From: Climacium dendroides
Taxonomy: Eukaryota > Streptophyta > Bryopsida > Hypnales > Climaciaceae
Direction of reading: 5' to 3'
Assembly (NCBI GenBank): GCA_950106755.1
Contig: OX467083.1
Span: forward strand, 17,293,029-17,357,028
DNA length: 64,000 bases
Shown: positions 24,441 through 35,500 of the stretch, one piece after another
Layout: each line of letters starts with the position of its first letter
Numbering within the stretch: the stretch's first letter is position 1
Program-made: the position numbers and the translations under genes
The notes under the pieces: model-generated
What the model saw: the letters and a program-made list of their open reading frames with translations, nothing else
Databases searched by the model: none
Told to the model about the DNA's origin: nothing

Positions 24441-26185
24441 AAATTCAAGAGCTTAAAAATCCAAGTAGAAGATAATTTCAAGTTATAGATTAGAAGGAAA
24501 TAGGAGATGAAGTTTTAAAGTACCAATTAGCAATCAAATTTCATCTGTCCATAACTTTTACTAAGGAAGTCCAAATCTCAAGTGTCGTAACAATTTGGAT
24601 AGTTTATTTTAGAACCTAAAAGGAAAAAATACTGAAATTTTAATAATAGTGAGATAGAAAAAGAAGTCTATAGCCTTTAGTGAACTAAGTAGTTAGTAAT
24701 ATAAAGTCTTTTGAAGACAAATAGACAATAAACAAAAGTTAACATCATCTAAGAGAAGTTTAAATGGGTTCTAAAACTAATTTATATTTAGAAAACGAAG
24801 TTAAATTTGAGAAGATAACAAGGGATGAAGTTTAGTATTGAGGTTAGATGAAAGTAGAGAGTCTACATCCATCCTAAATAAAACTTAAAACTTAAGAAAT
24901 AGATTTAATCTTAAATCCATACCTTGATCTATACTAAAAATTAGAAGTCAATTTGAGTACACAAGTTAAGAGAAATCCATGGATGAAGTTTCAATTACGT
25001 CCTTCAAGGCCAAATTTCATCCTATAACTTTTTCTAAGAAACTCGGAATGGAATGCATTTTATCATTTCAAAAATGAAAGACTTTGATCTATAATTTAGG
25101 ATAGATAACTCTTAAGTCTTGATTAAAGTATTCTTCATATCAAAAACACAAAATCTTGACCTAATTTGGTTGTAATTGTCAATCTTGCTTTCTTTTGAGA
25201 TTTTAGGTTTTTTTTTTCAATTTATACTACCTAAAAAGTTAGAAAGATTCATTGCTTAAAAGGCACAATATACCACGCTTAGACACCCACTATAAGAAGT
25301 TTTACATAACAAATACAAGAATCTAGTGGAGATGAAAATGCAACTTGCACTTATTAATCCAAAGCTAGAGAATTTGTACCTATGAATCCAAATAAGGAAT
25401 ACCAAAGGAGATGAATTCAGAGCAAGCCAAAAAACAAAGGCAATAGGATAAATTACTACCTAAAATGAGAAATAACCAGTCCATAGTTCAAGTTCAAGGT
25501 GATGGGTGAAATTTTTCCTTTCCTTGAATGCATGAAAATTTTGTGGAAATACAATCAATGAATTAATAAAGTAAGAAGAAATTGCTCAAGGAAGTAGGTA
25601 TAGCAAGGACTACAAGGTCTACAATAGGAATAGACACATTTGATTAAAATCCAATTATTTGTTTTACTTTAAATTATAGATAAGTGAGTTTATCACTACC
25701 AAAACTTCTAAGAAAACCAAAAGATTGGTTTGCTAAATACTTAGAAGCCGATGTGCATGTAATAGCCTCAATAATGGTTGTAGATAAAAATTGCATGTCA
25801 CAGTCAATTGGGCAAATTAGATACAAGGCCATGGATTCTTAAGGATTTAGGACTCAAACTAAATTGCTTGAAAATACTTGATGGATGAGTGTAGAAGAGT
25901 TTATAAAATCTTAGTAAAGTACCAAAATAGGAATGTCAAATTTCTAGCAGATTAAGTGTACAAGGGCAAAGTCTAAAAATTGTAAACTATGAGGTATTCT
26001 AAGAAGTTTATTACTTCAAAGGTTTAGGTCACCTACATTCCCTACTAGACTCTATTTGAAAGTTTTTTGGCCATTATGGTAAAAAAAACCATATGAACTA
26101 ACTCCAATTTGTTGGGTTGTACTTGGTTTTTATAATAATAAATATCAAAATTGTATACATATTTCAAAAATGAGTCTACAAGACA
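24441..26185. other. AT-rich gene-free stretch
   Basis: About 1.7 kb without ORFs above 60 codons, domain resemblance or clear tandem structure. Confidence 0.45.
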
Positions 26186-26398
26186 TCATCCCTTCTCCCT
26201 CTTGTGTGGCTTTGGGGGCATGTATTGACGTGCTGGACAATAAGATCCTTCTAAGTGGATCATCATTTCATCCACCATCATGTATTTGTCTAAGGAAAAT
26301 TCCCTCATACATGCTAATTGAATTCCTTCTACTACTTGTCTTATTTTATTATAATTCATTCCTTTCCAAATTGCCACATACATTGTTGGATTTGTCAC
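26186..26398 (-). pseudogene. piggyBac transposase fragment
   Basis: A minus-strand open frame of 70 codons includes the motif VDEMMIHLEGS, then RQYMPPKPHK. This matches the DDE_Tnp_1_7 (piggyBac) signature around the first catalytic aspartate, usually 'DE-x-M-x-x-F-K-G-R ... YMPKKPHKWG'. The Asp of DEMMI is retained. The typical FKGR is HLEGS, and the frame closes right after KPHK, so only the centre of a ~550-600-aa transposase remains. Upstream residues (MNYNKIRQVVEGIQLACMREF) fit the helix before the motif. This shows piggyBac-type elements have been active in this genome, which matters for the TTAA-flanked MITEs at 39877-44588 and 58154-58376. Confidence 0.6.
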
Positions 26399-26427
26399 AT
26401 GAAGACACCTAGTTATATTTTGAAAAC

Positions 26428-27000
26428 AATCATACTACTAAAATCACAATTCCTTCTGTAATATCACATTTTACACTATGTGATATTATAAAGTTCCAAC
26501 GGTCATTTGATCACTGTAATATCACACAATGTTAAATGTGATATTACAGAGGTTTCATATTTCTTGGCTTCACATTTCATTTTACTTCCACAATTGTATG
26601 ATTTTCCTTTCTTACTACCAAATGATTTGAAGCTTTGTTAGATTGAAGCAATTTTGGATTCTACAACAAAATATTTACAAAGTCTTTGCAATTTGACAAA
26701 TTTGCATTTCAATTCTTCAATTTTGGTCACCATTGTTTGTAAGTGAAAAAATTTATCAAGTGGTGGTGTCCTTGTAATGTTTTCATGTTTGCAAAGATTT
26801 TTTTTGTGAAAATTATGATACAAAGATTTTTTTAAATTATTTCTATTGCACAATATATGTATTTCCAAAAAATATTATATGAGAATGTCAATATTTTCAT
26901 TTAAAGATTATACATACTTTATTGACCTACATTCTATCACATGAGAAATTGATGAAAGTAATATAATTAATGTGTAGCAAAGCAAGCGCCAACCGCTAGT
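26428..27000 (-). repeat. Palindrome-rich repeat R4, copy 1, beside the piggyBac fragment
   Basis: Shares both ends and much of its body with 49581-50009: the left 'tcatactactaaaatcacaa', and the right 'gagaaattgatgaaagtaat' followed by 'agcaaagcaagcgccaac'. Its left part holds two near-palindromes built on TAATATCACA/TGTGATATTA (26459-26488 and 26517-26546), which also pair with each other over about 90 bp. Copy 2 lacks about 200 bp of the interior. It lies 30 bp from the piggyBac coding remnant and may be part of that element. Confidence 0.6.
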
Positions 27001-27265
27001 TACAAGAGAAAATAATAGAACAATGGAAGAAAGAACCTTCTTTTTGCTAGTACATTTATTCAGCAAGTTGCTTCTTCAATCCAATATAGAAAAAAAAGGC
27101 AAAAAGTGCCTTCATTAAGGAATAGTCAATCTTGGCCACCTCGGCCCCTTGGATTGTTGACCATCAAAATCCACCATTGTTGCACAATGACTTGTCTCTA
27201 CTTCAATTTGTCACAAACGTTAGTTTAACCAACATAAATGAAGTCAAGATAGTAGGCATTTTAAA

Positions 27266-27620
27266 TCAAATTTTTGTTAGCATCAAGCAAGCTACAAAAG
27301 CACTTGAATTTGAAAAATGTGATAAACAATTATGCTCCCATATTGAATCTTGATACAAATATCTAGCACTATTTTGATCTACCTCCAATCCTTCTTCCAA
27401 TCCAATTTGATCATCATCAATGAATTCATCACTATCACTTTTCTTCAATTTTAGATATACACCTTCTAATTCTATATTGTGTCTTTTGCAATTTTCTTTC
27501 TACATCCCGTTTGTACATGGTGGTAATTTCTACCCAACCCTCCCTATGCATCCTACTTGTTGGTTGCCCATTCAACTCATCCCAATCTATCCCACCTCCA
27601 TTCAACCCACTTGAGTTCAA
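27266..27620 (-). pseudogene. Acidic/basic ORF remnant, possibly N-terminal part of the piggyBac element
   Basis: Two overlapping minus-strand frames join through a 1-nt shift near 27445. The first reads RKLQKTQYRIRRCISKIEEK and continues in the other frame as KKSDSDEFIDDDQIGLEEG. An acidic N-terminal region upstream (on the minus strand) of the piggyBac core at 26186-26398, in the same orientation, is what an intact piggyBac transposase would have, but the 870 bp between are not recognisable. The assignment is tentative. Confidence 0.3.
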
Positions 27621-27943
27621 TCAAGGTTGTCACATTGGGTGGATTAGGATCATTGAATGGCCCAAATAGGTAGACAAATCAAATGGGACAAATAGATGAT
27701 TTGAACCACTTAGAAATTTTTTAAGGTTGGAGAATTTTTCAAGTAAAAAAAATTACTATGATTTACCTTTACTAAATGACATGACATAGTACTTGTAGAT
27801 GTGGCATTTAATGTTGGAATTGGATGCACAAAGGCAAGCACTAGGATGTAGGAATGGGCATAGATACAAGTGTTTTTTTTATTTGCAAATGAAATTTTGA
27901 GAATTTTGGGGCATGTAATATACTATTGAAAAGGTTTTAAAAA

Positions 27944-28153
27944 CACTACTAGAGAAAGGTATATTTTAAGTGAGTTCTTAAGTATAGTCCTAGACAAAAA
28001 AATACATGTAATGACTTTTAAGGAGATTTTCAATAAAAATTTATTTGAAATACATGTATTTATTGAAAATCTCCTAAAAGATCATTACTTATAATTTTAT
28101 GTTTAGGACTATATTTAAAAGCTCACTTAAAACACCTTTTTTTTATTGTAGTG
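27944..28153. mobile_element. CACTA-type MITE, 210 bp, with 3-bp target duplication
   Basis: Begins CACTACTAGAGAAAGG and ends with the complement (…TTGTAGTG). The terminal repeats continue inward: 'ttttaagtgag' and 'aagtatagtcct' on the left, 'aggactatattt' and 'ctcacttaaaacacc' on the right. The interior is also palindromic ('ggagattttcaataaa' against 'tttattgaaaatctcc'). It is flanked by AAA on both sides (27941-27943 and 28154-28156), the 3-bp duplication expected of CACTA elements. No coding capacity. Related copies lie at 4309-4523 and 11730-11823. Confidence 0.8.
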
Positions 28154-28159
28154 AAATGA

Positions 28160-28560
28160 CTTTCCTATGGTATATTATACACCCTCAAATTTTCAAAATT
28201 GCAGTCGCAAATTGAAAAAGAAATTTGTTGACAAGATGGAACTTTAAGGGATAAATGGGATGTAGGGATAGTTACAAATACAAGAGCATCAAATTCCTTT
28301 GGAAGAAGTGTTGCAATAGGTTGGAATTTGAGGCGGATAGGATGTTCTAGAATAGGCACAAACAAAAGGATCAATGTGGATGCAAATTTCTTCCTTATTT
28401 TACGACTACAATTTTTAGAATTTGAGGTGTGTAATATACCATTGGAGAGTTCTTGAAAACAACTTTCCAACTATATATGACATACTCTTAAAGTCTCAAA
28501 ATTTCAATTGCAAATGAAAAAGAAATTTGTTGCCAAGATGGGCCACATAAAGACAAGCAT
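28160..28560. repeat. Fold-back and repeated ~70-bp units around the MITE
   Basis: The words 'ggtatattatacaccctcaaa' (split here at 28171-28191) and 'gaaaaagaaatttgttg(a/c)caagatgg' recur. Direct copies begin near 28168 and 28480. Inverted copies lie near 27885-27935 and 28405-28450 ('gtaatata(c)cattgga'). The CACTA MITE sits between one inverted pair, so it inserted into an older fold-back sequence. The minus-strand open frame at 28165-28470 has no recognised domain. Confidence 0.45.
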
Positions 28561-31500
28561 TGATACAAAGATAGATACTTAGGGACATAGATGCTATAAG
28601 ACAAGTATAATCCATAGGAGAAATTGATAATTTGTGAGCCTCATTCATTCAATGTTCTATAGGATACTTCTTTCAAAGTCAAAGAATGATAAATTCTATT
28701 GCTAACATTATATTTTTTTAGATTTTCACCTAAAATAACAGCTATTTTTAAAATTTGATGTAGTATGTATTGTAAAGAGTTTGGTAAGAATTTTCCATTG
28801 CCATAGCCTATAATACAACATGATAAGGGTCTTTGTTAGAAAATGACTTTGTGTATTAAGTTAGAATGTTGTGAATTCAATATTGTTTAAGGAATTCACT
28901 TTAGGTTATTTTGATAGAGGTACAAGGATTTGCCATTTCAATTGTTGAATTCAATATTGAAATTGCGTTGGATTTACATTAATCACATTTTTTAATTTTA
29001 AAAAAATTGGATTAATTTAGAAGGTATATTAAAGAGTTTTCCCTTTCAATTAGTGGAATGAACACTAACTTTATTTGTGGGATTTACATCAATCATATTT
29101 AGGTTAGCTTTAAAAAAAATTGGGTTGTTATAATGGGTGTGTAGAAGGCTTTGAGATTTTTATTGGTGAATTGAACATTTGGGTTTGCAAGGATTCATAG
29201 TAATCACATTCTATGTATTTTGTTTCCTTTAGATTATTTATGTGGATTGGTAAAATTACATTCTTCTTCTACTATCTTAAAATACTTTGGTGAATTAAAC
29301 ATTGGGGTTGTATAGATTCATATGAACCACATCATGTTTTTTTGGTTTTTTCTTCTTTGGTTCACTTTTGTGGGTTGATATATCCACATTTTGTTTATTT
29401 TTAAAAAAATTCCTTGAAGTTATTTTTGTGGGTATGTCAAAGAGTTTATCAATTCACCGTAGAAAAATGAAGAAAATTTAGAAAACACTTACATCTAGGC
29501 ACAAAGGTAATTTAGAGATAATTTTTAAAATGTTGCAATATAGATGTTGTGAACCTTATGAACCCCGACTGTTCCATTTGTCAATTTAGTGTTCATAGGT
29601 AGATGTTCATAATAGAAACTTTGGTGTCCATAGTGGACTATTTTACTTTAATCTTCCTAAATGTCCAAGGCACCATGTTTTGAGGTCAACAAAATTTTGA
29701 AGTTTAGTAAAATCTTACCAAATTACTATACTCAACTATTAGGATCAGCATTTTATGCCAAATAATTAATTAAATTTGGAAAAAAATTGTTTGACAAGCA
29801 CTTTCCAAATTAAAAAAATTATCCAATTTTGATTTTTTTCAAATTCCATCACCATGTATGTGGCCACTTTGTCCAACAACAACCAATAAATTTTTATATG
29901 CCACTATATTTCACTTGTCACAAAAAGGCAAGTGCTTTATAGAAACGGGGAAGTAGGAAGTACAACAATTTGTGTGGGATATTCAAATTAAGACATAAAA
30001 GAACTTGACCACTTGCATATCCAAGTCAAAATAATGCAATAATTGTTTTCACAACTAAGCTTCATACCTCCATAACTTACTATTAAAAACTAAAAATCAC
30101 AAATGGATTTTAAAAGTGAAACTTAATTTGATTTCCTACATTTTTTAGTTGAATGAATTTTTTTTTAAATGATTTACAATGCTCAAATGAGGTCTAAAGC
30201 TCTGGTATAAATACAATTACCTTGTAATTTGTTTCAACTCTCACTTTGCTTTTAATATCCCATAAACTTCGAGGATTGATGAAGAATAGTGAACTTCTCT
30301 ATAAGCACCTCTCCATCCCTCCTATTTATAATACATCAATGAAGCAATCCACCACACTCACAAGGTTATCTTCTAAGAATTATACATGCAAAGTGTTTGA
30401 TCACGCAACCTAAGGTAGTTGATCCATTTCCAACCACTTAAACAATTATGTATATTTGGACCGTAGGTTTTTTGGGTGTGGAATTTTTCCTATGTAAAAA
30501 AATAGAATTTAGAAGGATTACATATTTTTCAAAATTTTTATTACATAAAACATAATTACTATAAATTTTTTAATAGAAGAAATTATCTTCACCTATAATG
30601 GTGATATAGACCTTTCTATTTCTAACCATAGACTAATTGTCAAATTGACCAAGGGTTGAAATTGACATAAGATGGTCCTTAAATTGATGTTCAAGAAAAA
30701 AAATATGATTATTACAAGAGCCAATCACTTTTCTTATTTTTCCCATTTCTCTTTACAAGTTGCAAGTGAACAATTTATGGAAGACCTAGGGTCATAAATA
30801 GGTGTCTATGATACAACTCGTTTGAAAATTCAACAATAATTCAATAATGCTTCAAAAAAAATGAAACCACTTGAGTTATATTCCACATCTATTTTCCTTT
30901 GTCTAGAAAATGAGCTAAAAATATTCATGTCAAAGGAGATATATGAAAAGTCGGAGCAGCCCTTAGATGAGTTGAGCCTTCTACTTTTATTTGGAAATGG
31001 AGGAGTGTGTATGTGGAAATGGGTCAATTACTATATAGTAAAAACATTTGAAGAGTGAATTATGTTACGAAGGCATTGGGGACTACTCCTTCCAATATAC
31101 AGTATAGTCGGGTCTAGTTCATTTACAAACTGCCTATTTCTGCCAAGCACATTTCCCTACATAACATGGAAGAGATTTGGAATTTTTCCATCTTGCATTA
31201 TTTACACTCAATTCTTACAAAATCCCACTCAAGCCTACCAATTTTCAGCTTTAAAAAAACAAAAATTCATTTTTGTTGAATTTTTTAAGTCAATTTTTAT
31301 GATTTTACATAGTATTTTATTGAAAATAATTGATGATGAATTTTTTTAATTCAATTGCATAAATGTGTAAGGAACATCCATATGCACATCTTTTGTATTA
31401 AAAAACACCCCATTAAGTAACAAAAATATAAGCTCCCAATAAAGGCCCAATTGATTGTAACTTTGACTAACCTCTATATTTTGAATTAGATCTTGGCAAA

Positions 31501-32505
31501 GTAATTGTACCATCATGCTCAAATGTACCAAATTAGTTACCACATGAGTGGCAAACAAAAAAATCTAATTATAACAAAGAAATATCTATTCTTACAACAT
31601 TTAAACATTGTCATCCTAATACTTAAAACTCTATAGAAAGAATTGTAAAACGTTTCTAGAGAAACTTGCCTAGGATAAAATGTGCATATGGATGCTCTCT
31701 ACATATATCCACAATCAAACTTTAAAAATTCACTACCAATTGCTTGCAATAGAATGTCTTATAAAACCATGAAAATTAACTTTAAAATTCACCAAAAATG
31801 GAGATTTGGTTTTTTGAAGTTGAAATTTCGTAGGCTTGAGCGCAATTGTGTAAGGATGCAACGATAATTATCTCTTCCAAAATCTATCAATTATACTCTA
31901 CATTGTAAGAGAAAATTTGAATGCCTCAAAGAGGCAGTTCGTAAATGAACTGACCCGACTGTACAGTACAGTACAAGGAATGATCACAATCTAATACGGA
32001 GCACTCTGTATAACAATCACCCTCACTCTTTTCATTGACCTGTGCCTAACAATAATACAACAATAGAATGCGCAAGAACCCTAATATGTAAGAATCGCAA
32101 AAAGTATTCAACTCCAAACCTTCCCAAGAAAGGACATTTCCTGCTCTTCCAGAGCGAAAATTCGGCTATTCAGAGCGAATTCGTGCCTGCAAGGAATTTA
32201 GTCCAATACAAAAAACATAATACAAGAAATGCTTGGTAAGCCAAGCACCATAATGTACAAAGAGAAGAACGAAGATGCTAGCCTTCAATTCTTTGTACGA
32301 GCTGACAATCAATGAGGGACTTGCGATGTAAAAACGGAAGCATCTCCATGTGAGATGGAAAAATACGTTTCCCCTATCATTGGCTACTATCTGTTCTACT
32401 GCTAAAAAATGGCAAACTAACTATTCTACAGCTATCGACCACACGGCCATGTGGATGGTTGGTTTAGTATGCACATCTATTTTTTACACCACAGGTACAG
32501 GGTTG
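28561..32505. other. Gene-free stretch downstream of the MYC2-like gene
   Basis: About 3.9 kb without recognisable genes. Short open frames at 30830-31058 (both strands), 31062-31349 and 31346-31558 show no family resemblance. The last few hundred bases before 32506 are less AT-rich (from about 31920) and probably hold the 3'UTR of the minus-strand MYC gene. No clear AATAAA-type signal could be singled out. Confidence 0.4.
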
Positions 32506-35500
32506 TTATTGAGGTTGAGAAGAGGTACCAAGTCTTTGCAAAGGTATGTCACTATCTTCTCGCTTCATCGAAAACCCAGTCGTTTGACAGGCCCTTTCAA
32601 GTAACGTAGACAACTGCTCTGCTGTGTATCGTTCACTTGGTTGCATCTGCAAATGGATAAGAAATTCAGTCAGAATGATAAAGGAAAAACATCATAAATG
32701 GTGGGCAAAATCAACAGGTTCATGAAACATAATCATCACCTCAACAATGTCATCCCAGACAAAGCAGCAGCATTAAAAAGCGGCTGTGTTGGACAAGAAC
32801 CAAACCGCAAGTGTCTCTACCCCAAATAGAAATGTATAATTTTCCATGTGTCTTTCCATATACCGGTAACCCCTCAACACAATCCTAAATGATCGAAAAT
32901 TTGAAAAATGTAAATCAGATATCTTAGAATGCCACTACTCGAATACAATATTTTGCAAATTATACTAGACAGAAGAAATTCATTCCTTGGAAAGATTGGC
33001 CCCAAATGCAACTATTAACTTTCATATTTTTCAACCATTGCTTAATCTCTCCCCGTTGTCTCTACCCTTTGGGGTAGAGACAACAAATTTGAGAGGTTCA
33101 CGAAGTATGAGTTCACATATGGCATCCTCAATCAAGTTCAGTAACGCCGATTCCGTTACATGGAAAGACACATATGAAACCTTACATTATAACAGTACCT
33201 AGTTTTTCGAACTTGAGCGTCACGATTTTGGCCCTCTGCATGAGGTAAATATAACGAAATCGACGTTTGAGAGACACGATACCTTGGCAATAATAATGTG
33301 CAGCATGTGATCACTTGCAGTGGATGTATTAGAATGTTGTATGTCCAGACACAGTTCTTGCAGAGTCAACATAATGTTGACAATAGAGTAAGCATTTCGC
33401 AGGCAGGTGACTCGTATCATGGCCTCCTCTCCAAGGATGTCCACGGCAACGTTGCACTTCTTACCAGCAGAATAAATGCCAAATACAGGACTGTTGACAG
33501 TCCGCTCAGCTTTCATTTGGAAAAGACCGTCTTTTCGTGCAACAATAGAACGCAACTCCGGGGCCTCGTCACGCTTGGCACTTTCAAGGCTTTGGCTTTG
33601 AAGCTCCTTAATATGCATTTCTGCATTATGGAGTTTTTCTTGTAAGTGAGTGATATGCGCAATAGCGTCGCCTAACAGAGAAGCTTTGTCCATCTGATGG
33701 AAGCATGTTCACGTGGTGTTAGAATCTAGAAAGAGATTGAAACAAGCGGCTGAACACCAGTGTCCCTACCCCAACTAGAAATTCCGAATTTTCACATGTA
33801 CTTTTTCAAATACGTCAATATAACCCTCAGTATAATCCTCACATATTACGAAAAATTAAAACCGTACTTGACAATCTTAGAATGACAGCATTCATATATC
33901 CACATAACACAATCATAATAAACATAAAACCATAATAAACATAAAAAATTTCATTCTCTTGGAATGATGAGACCTAACAGCTACTATCTCTTTTAAAGAA
34001 ATAGACTCATTCTCATTGGATACCATAACTTTCTACATTTTCATACCACTGCTTTATCCCTCTGTTTGAGTAGAGACAACAAACTCTAAACATCATACTA
34101 TCTTTTTCACAAGAAGTTCACAATGGTAACTTACAACGTAGTTACAAATCCCAATTGCACACCAGTAATCGAACAAATGACATGAACCACTAGTAGAAAA
34201 CACCTCCGTCACGTACCAACATTCTAGAAAATCTCGCTGCGTCAAACCCTACCCAAATCTGCCATTAGTAACACACCTAGGTTTTCTAGGATACCACTAG
34301 GAGGTGGGTTTAACGTTAAGATGCATGAATAGACTCCAGCAGACGGATCAAACAGTTTTCCTGCAGAGCGTATGTTCTCTGTTGTAGATAAATTCTCACC
34401 TTCGAGACATTTGGCACAACAGCCCGAAGTGCATAAAACCGTTTATTGAGTTTCTCCCGCCGTTGCCGCTCAGCTTGCACATGGTTCAGAGGCTCCTCCC
34501 TGTCATTAGCAGGCTTCCGGCCCCGTTTGCGAGGCAGCTTTGGGGCCTCAATTTCTTTTGGTATTACCTCAGCCTCTAGTTCCAGACTATCCTGCTCCGT
34601 GTGATCAATAGCAGGCAATCCATTTGCAGCAATTGAAGGTCCTGCTATCTTTGACGGCGTTGCGTGCGGCAGTGGTTTGAAAACAGGCATAGGCTTCTCC
34701 GCCATGAAAGGCCTTTCAGCTGCAAAATTCACAGGAGGAACGTGCAGCTGTTTCTCTTCGCTGCGCTCATTTGGTCTCATCGGTTGAGGGTTGAACATTT
34801 CATCCACTTCAAAGACACCATTGTGCTGCGGAAAGGTATGGGAGGGTTGAAGCTTGGGATGCGGTGGCCTATCCATTGCAGGCAAAGATGCCGGCCTATG
34901 ATCTAGCTGCGGATTTTTCTTTATATTATTCTGCTGGAAAATTGGATGTCTCAAATCTGACTCTACGTTTTTAGTAAGTGGACTAGGGCTAGAGGTCAAA
35001 AAGGGGAGGTGATCTTCTTGCACTGGTAATCTACCTAAAGTATTATACACGGGCTGTTGTTGTCCTAAGTCTTTCTCGACGTTGGCAGTTGAAAGTATAT
35101 CGTTCAGGTGGAAATCATTTGTTTGCCCCCAGAGATGATCAAAGCCAAAATGAGATCCCATCTTGTCCATATGGAATTGCCCCCTTCCCCCAAAATCCGA
35201 GCTGTCATTGCTCACTAGACCTGAATCAAAGTTTAACCCCATGGAGGTCACACCTGCGACACTCGTTGGATCCAAAGGCATACTTGCTTCATGGGGCATA
35301 AATATTGACTCATCGTTTGGAAGTGCAGATTGGGACATGATTTGCATATCATCCAAACCCCACATTGGCTCTTCAAACACCGTCTGAATGTGCTGCACAA
35401 CTCCCCATTTCTCTTGAATCTGCAATTAAAAGAGAAAACAAGACTCAGAAAATCACATTCTCTTTCCAAACAACCACACATCATCGCCGGTGATTCAAGA

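Noticed and set aside
26459..26546. TAATATCAC resembles the geminivirus origin nonanucleotide TAATATTAC
   Set aside because: One base differs at a required position, it lies in a dispersed AT-rich palindrome, and there is no Rep-like coding sequence nearby.
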